This document shows, one piece after another, positions 47,057 through 50,331 of a stretch of DNA of 50,331 bases; the first letter of the stretch is position 1; each line of letters begins with the position of its first letter. The position numbers were made by a program, and so were the translations under genes. The notes under the pieces were generated by a model. It was given only the letters and a program-made list of their open reading frames with translations, made no database searches and was not told the origin of the DNA. The stretch comes from an uncultured Clostridia bacterium (GTDB lineage: Bacteria; Bacillota; Clostridia; TANB77; CAG-508). The DNA lies in assembly GCA_947593355.1 (NCBI GenBank), contig CANQDO010000006.1, positions 1 to 50,331 of the forward strand, given 5' to 3'.

Positions 47057-48322
47057 ATGGATCAAGATGTAATGGCTATAGTAATGGCAGCTGGTAAAGG
47101 AACAAGAATGAAATCAAAGAAATCTAAATTATTACAAAAAATATATGGTAAAGAAGTTGTAAAAAGAGCTGTGGAAAACGCAGAAAAAGCAGGCGTAAAA
47201 GATATTGTTGCAGTTGTTGGCTATAAAAAAGAAGAAGTAATAGAAGTTTTAGGTGAAAATATAAAATATGCTTTTCAAGAGGAAATGTTAGGAACAGGTC
47301 ATGCAGTAATGCAGGCTACTAAATATTTAGAAGGTAAAAAGGGCAAAGTTTTAGTTTTAAATGGAGATGTACCTATATTAAGACCTGAAACTTTAAATAG
47401 TTTGTTAAATAAAAGTATTGAAAACAAAGAGTCAGCAACTTTATTAACTGCTATTTATGATAACCCAACAGGTTATGGACGTATTGTAAGAGATGTTGGT
47501 GGAAATATTGAAGCAATTGTTGAAGAAAAAGATACTACAGAAAGTCAAAAAGCAATTAAAGAAATAAATGCAGGTATTTATTGTTTCGATATTGTAGAAT
47601 TGCTTAGTGCTTTAAAAGAAATTAAACCAAACAATGCTCAAGGTGAGTATTATTTAACTGATGTAATTAAAATAATGAATGATAAAGGTTTAAAAACAGG
47701 TGCAGTAATAGTTGAAGATAATACTGAAATTTTGGGTGTAAATGATAGAATTCAATTGGAAATGTTAACAAAAGTGCTTCAAATAAGAATAAATACAGAA
47801 CATATGAAAAATGGAGTTACTATAGAAGATATAAATAATACATATATTTATGATGATGTAGAAATCGGAATGGATACAATAATACATCCAAATACTACTA
47901 TAAAATCAGGAGTTGTTATTGGAGAAGATTGCGAAATTGGTCCAAATTCATATATAAGAGAAGGTTGCAAATTAGCAAACAAAGTAAAAATTGGAAGTTT
48001 TGTGGAAATTAAAAAAGCAATTATAGGCGAAGGCAGTAAAGTACCACATCTATCATATATGGGTGACTGTGAAATTGGTTCACATTGTAATATAGGCTGT
48101 GGAACTATTACATGTAATTATGATGGATTCCACAAGAGTAAAACTATTATAGGAGATAAATCTTTTATAGGTTCTAATACAAATTTAGTAGCACCTGTTA
48201 CACTGGGCGATAATAGTTTTGTCGCCGCAGGTTCAACTATTACAGAAGATGTTCCTGCAGATAGTTTAGCCATTGCAAGGCAAAGGCAAACAAATAAAGA
48301 GGGCTGGAATAAAAATAAATAA
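47057..48322 (+). CDS. glmU: Bifunctional UDP-GlcNAc pyrophosphorylase / GlcN-1-P acetyltransferase
   Basis: 421 residues. Makes UDP-GlcNAc for peptidoglycan from glucosamine-1-phosphate. The N-terminal uridyltransferase shows IVMAAGKGTRMKSKKSK (~8-24), GTGHAVMQA and LNGDVPIL; the C-terminal left-handed beta-helix shows GSFVEIKKAIIGEGSKVPHL, GTITCNYDGF and IGSNTNLVAPV, with the acetyltransferase residues. It is ~35 residues shorter than usual: about two helix coils appear to be missing between IKSGVVIGEDCEIGPN and GCKLANKVKIG. The ATG 47057 follows GAAAGGA; earlier in-frame ATGs lack a site. Single gene. Confidence 0.95.
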   Translation: MDQDVMAIVMAAGKGTRMKSKKSKLLQKIYGKEVVKRAVENAEKAGVKDIVAVVGYKKEEVIEVLGENIKYAFQEEMLGTGHAVMQATKYLEGKKGKVLVLNGDVPILRPETLNSLLNKSIENKESATLLTAIYDNPTGYGRIVRDVGGNIEAIVEEKDTTESQKAIKEINAGIYCFDIVELLSALKEIKPNNAQGEYYLTDVIKIMNDKGLKTGAVIVEDNTEILGVNDRIQLEMLTKVLQIRINTEHMKNGVTIEDINNTYIYDDVEIGMDTIIHPNTTIKSGVVIGEDCEIGPNSYIREGCKLANKVKIGSFVEIKKAIIGEGSKVPHLSYMGDCEIGSHCNIGCGTITCNYDGFHKSKTIIGDKSFIGSNTNLVAPVTLGDNSFVAAGSTITEDVPADSLAIARQRQTNKEGWNKNK

Positions 48323-48388
48323 TAATCTTTTTAATACAAATAATATAAATAGCACAAATAAAATCTTATAAATTTACAATTGAAACTA

Positions 48389-48431
48389 AAAATATAGGCA
48401 TTTTGAATTAACATTCATTTGCCTATATTTT
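48389..48431. terminator. Bidirectional terminator between glmU and the sigma-factor gene
   Basis: AAAATATAGGCA (48389-48400) pairs perfectly with TGCCTATATTTT (48420-48431). It lies between two convergent genes. Confidence 0.75.
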
Positions 48432-48461
48432 ATATTAATATATGATTTACTTTATCTTTTA

Positions 48462-49388
48462 CTATTTCAATTTTCTTCCTATTCTTTTTCTGTTCTTAAC
48501 TATAGTAATTACAACTAATATCGTTAAAGTGAAAAATATTATAAATATACTTAACAAACCGATATCTATAAATGTTATTTCACTACTTTCTTGAGTCTTT
48601 TCTACTTCTGCACTTATAATAGTTTGTTCATTACTAAAACTATTTTCTTCAACTACTTTGTTTTCTTCCCCTATCTCTTGTTGTTCGTCTTTTACTTTGT
48701 TCTGTTCATTATTTTCATTGCTTGTGGTAGTCTCGCTATCTGCAATAATTTCGCTATCTGCAATTGTTTCATTACTTGTAGCATTTTCACTTTCTAATGT
48801 ATTTTCTTTCTTTTTTCCTACTCTTCTTAATACAAAAGCTCCTATTGCAATTATACTAATGCACAAATTTGTTATTAATAGTTTTATTGTATTTAAAGAT
48901 TTATAATATTTCCATTGCACTGTTCCTATTGGCATATTTATAAGTTTCGCAATTTGTCTAAATGATAAGCCAGCTATAATTTTTAATGAAACTATTTCTT
49001 TTTCTCTCTCATCTAATTTTGACATTATTCTATTATAGGAGTCTTTACTAATAATATCATCTATTCCACCCTCTTCAGCTATATAATAGATATTATCTAT
49101 ATTAATGTCGTTTCTTACCTTTTTTAAATAATTTATAGATTCATTTTTAGTAACAGTATATAGCCAACTTGCTTCTCCTTGTGTAGGTAAGTGTTTTTTA
49201 GGTAAACTGTATATTTTAGTAAATATAGCTTGTGCCACATCTTCACTATTTTCCCTATTTTTCAATATAGAAAGTGATATACTATATATTAAATTATAAT
49301 ACTTCGCATATAGTTCATTAAATTTGAGCTCATCATTGTTCTTTATTCCTTCAAATATTTCATGTAATTCTTCTTTATTTATCTTCAA
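48462..49388 (-). CDS. ECF-like sigma factor with a two-helix membrane extension
   Basis: 308 residues. The first ~170 are a sigma-70 family ECF-type factor: region 2 with YYNLIYSISLSILKNRENSE and EDVAQAIFTKIYSLPKK, region 4 with DEREKEIVSLKIIAGLSFRQ and AKLINMPIGTVQWKYYKSL. A membrane helix (~170-187), an acidic Asn/Ser/Glu-rich loop (~195-272), a second helix (~274-297) and a basic tail (KNRKRIGRKLK) follow; the positive-inside rule puts the sigma domain and tail in the cytoplasm and the loop outside. The start is TTG with AGGAG 6 bp upstream. It is the second gene after the DUF1287 gene (9-bp gap), so both are probably cotranscribed. No separate anti-sigma gene is visible. Confidence 0.82.
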   Translation of the reverse strand: MKINKEELHEIFEGIKNNDELKFNELYAKYYNLIYSISLSILKNRENSEDVAQAIFTKIYSLPKKHLPTQGEASWLYTVTKNESINYLKKVRNDINIDNIYYIAEEGGIDDIISKDSYNRIMSKLDEREKEIVSLKIIAGLSFRQIAKLINMPIGTVQWKYYKSLNTIKLLITNLCISIIAIGAFVLRRVGKKKENTLESENATSNETIADSEIIADSETTTSNENNEQNKVKDEQQEIGEENKVVEENSFSNEQTIISAEVEKTQESSEITFIDIGLLSIFIIFFTLTILVVITIVKNRKRIGRKLK

Positions 49389-49397
49389 TTTATTCTC

Positions 49398-50084
49398 CTA
49401 TACAAATTCTTTTACATTTAATTCTTCGGTATAATCAAATCTAAAATGACCTGATATGTTCACCGCCATGCTATATAGTTCCAAAATATCTTCTTCTCTA
49501 TTTGGCTGACTTCCGTTGTGTATAAGATATGGTACTCCTCTTTCATTTCTTTTATCTGAAATTATTCCTATATGTTCTTTTTCAAAAGTGACTATATCTC
49601 CCGGTTGCCACTCTTCTATTTTAGTTAAATCTGTGGTTAGATTTTTAGCATGCCTACTAAAGAAAACTCTTAAATTATCAACCCTTCTAAAATCTATATT
49701 CGGGTCTGGTTTTCCATCTACTCTTGGGTATAGGCTAACATTATTTTTAATATCTTCATCCACCATATCTTTTAATGAATAGCCTGCATTTTTAAATGCT
49801 CTCCATATTACATCTGTACAAACGCCTTCTGTTTCCGGAGGGTAACCCCCTGCATAATATGCACTTTTATATTCAGGCTTATTTATTGCATCTTGCCTTG
49901 CACCTAATAGTATATCTGTATAATCATCCACACCATTATTATTAAAATCTCTTCTACTTAGCACTACTTCTATGCCAAAATCTTCTGCAAAATATACTTT
50001 TTTCGCTAACATAAAATATCCTATCAATAATACTATTGTGACAATTACAATAATTAATGCCAATATTTTTATTAGCTTTTTCAC
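49398..50084 (-). CDS. DUF1287 family exported protein, NlpC/P60-like
   Basis: 228 residues. An N-terminal hydrophobic helix (~5-25) acts as anchor or signal. DUF1287 features: Cys89 (EGVCTDVIWRAFKNAGY), His171 (GDIVTFEKEHIGIISD) and a HNGSQPNREEDI segment, consistent with a papain-like cysteine hydrolase arrangement. A calcium-type loop is visible at residues 46-57 (DFNNNGVDDYTD). It may act on the cell wall or a surface polymer; substrate unknown. It precedes the membrane-bound sigma factor in a two-gene unit, so it could be part of an envelope response. Upstream lies the right copy of the end repeat. Confidence 0.8.
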   Translation of the reverse strand: MKKLIKILALIIVIVTIVLLIGYFMLAKKVYFAEDFGIEVVLSRRDFNNNGVDDYTDILLGARQDAINKPEYKSAYYAGGYPPETEGVCTDVIWRAFKNAGYSLKDMVDEDIKNNVSLYPRVDGKPDPNIDFRRVDNLRVFFSRHAKNLTTDLTKIEEWQPGDIVTFEKEHIGIISDKRNERGVPYLIHNGSQPNREEDILELYSMAVNISGHFRFDYTEELNVKEFV

Positions 50085-50258
50085 CTATTTTTTCCTTCCT
50101 ACAAATTAAAATTTCATTCTACACTTTCCTATATTATAAATAACCCATCTACATTTTTCAAGATTTTTCTAAAATTATTTGCCTTTAATTTATACATAGT
50201 ATATAATATACATAACAAATAAGAAAGAATATGTTTTAACATATTATGAGGTATAAGT

Positions 50259-50315
50259 TTGAAAAATAATATAGGAAAAAGTCCATGAAAAATAAAAGTC
50301 CTAAAGAGCACTTTT
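50259..50315 (-). repeat. Right copy of the inverted end repeat, with IS110-left-end-like sequence
   Basis: Reverse complement of 9-65 with about four differences. On the minus strand the similarity continues weakly (CCTCATAATATG, an AATATG / CATATT hairpin, CTTTCTTATTTGTTAT), parallel to the IS110 left end, but the guide stem-loops are absent. A decayed or target-like copy is likely. About 170 bp between here and the DUF1287 gene hold no gene. Confidence 0.65.
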
Positions 50316-50331
50316 AAAATTAAATATATAA

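Noticed and set aside
46758-47065. Small minus-strand open frames encoding cysteine-rich peptides over the 35-bp array
   Set aside because: Their sequence is just the tandem repeat translated in different frames; no ribosome site, and the region is a promoter.
50129-50311. 60-codon minus-strand open frame at the right end
   Set aside because: It overlaps the end repeat, is AT-driven and lacks a ribosome site.

Overview
The window is AT-rich and carries a complete early sporulation locus (spoIIAA-spoIIAB-sigF-spoIID-spoIIQ), spoIVA, a Phe T-box and many TTG or GTG starts. This points to an endospore-forming member of the Clostridia, probably an uncultured gut-type lineage. Both ends of the window carry inverted copies of one ~57-bp repeat, so it may be a whole contig that stopped at repeats.

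Layout. 1-1640: an apparently intact IS110-group insertion sequence with a recognisable bridge-RNA region. 1669-6270 (minus): comF, recD2, a small membrane protein and tmk. 6335-10128 (minus): pheT and pheS behind a T-box leader with a UUC specifier. 10237-11277: a lone Rpn-type PD-(D/E)XK nuclease. 11919-18995 (minus): clpX, clpP, tig and dnaE. 19186-24372: an FAD-dependent oxidoreductase and a large thioester/Cna-B surface protein. 24716-28711: rqcP and addA. 29259-29882 (plus): a uridine-kinase-like P-loop protein. 29946-33694 (minus): the spoIIA operon, then spoIID and spoIIQ. 33906-40259 (minus): valS, a small membrane protein, an aldose-epimerase-like protein and recG. 40504-43046 (plus): asd, dapA and an HD-domain protein. 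43306-46694: DUF4363, DUF421, a holin-like membrane protein and spoIVA. 47057-48322 (plus): glmU. 48462-50084 (minus): a membrane-anchored ECF-like sigma factor behind a DUF1287 protein.

Working together. SpoIIAA, SpoIIAB and SigF form the forespore sigma switch. SpoIID and SpoIIQ act in engulfment, and SpoIVA is the coat basement ATPase. Upstream of spoIIAA sit two Spo0A-box-like sites and a sigma-A-like promoter, and spoIID and spoIVA have sigma-E-like promoters. AddA, RecG and RecD2 are recombination helicases. Tig, ClpP and ClpX form a proteostasis cluster.

Most notable points. (1) The IS110 element can be delimited from sequence alone. Four guide-like matches agree on a CT core, and joining its ends would create TTGACA-N18-TATAAT. 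(2) A perfect 31-nt palindromic repeat occurs seven times, singly or as inverted pairs. Two pairs enclose a long foldback with compensatory arm changes and a conserved GTGGGGACC. An otherwise unrelated foldback at 19029-19158 carries the same nonamer. (3) recG (twice) and addA (once) are frameshifted by what looks like the same one-base insertion (CAGG read as CACGG). (4) Repeat units supply stop codons or C-terminal residues to several genes.
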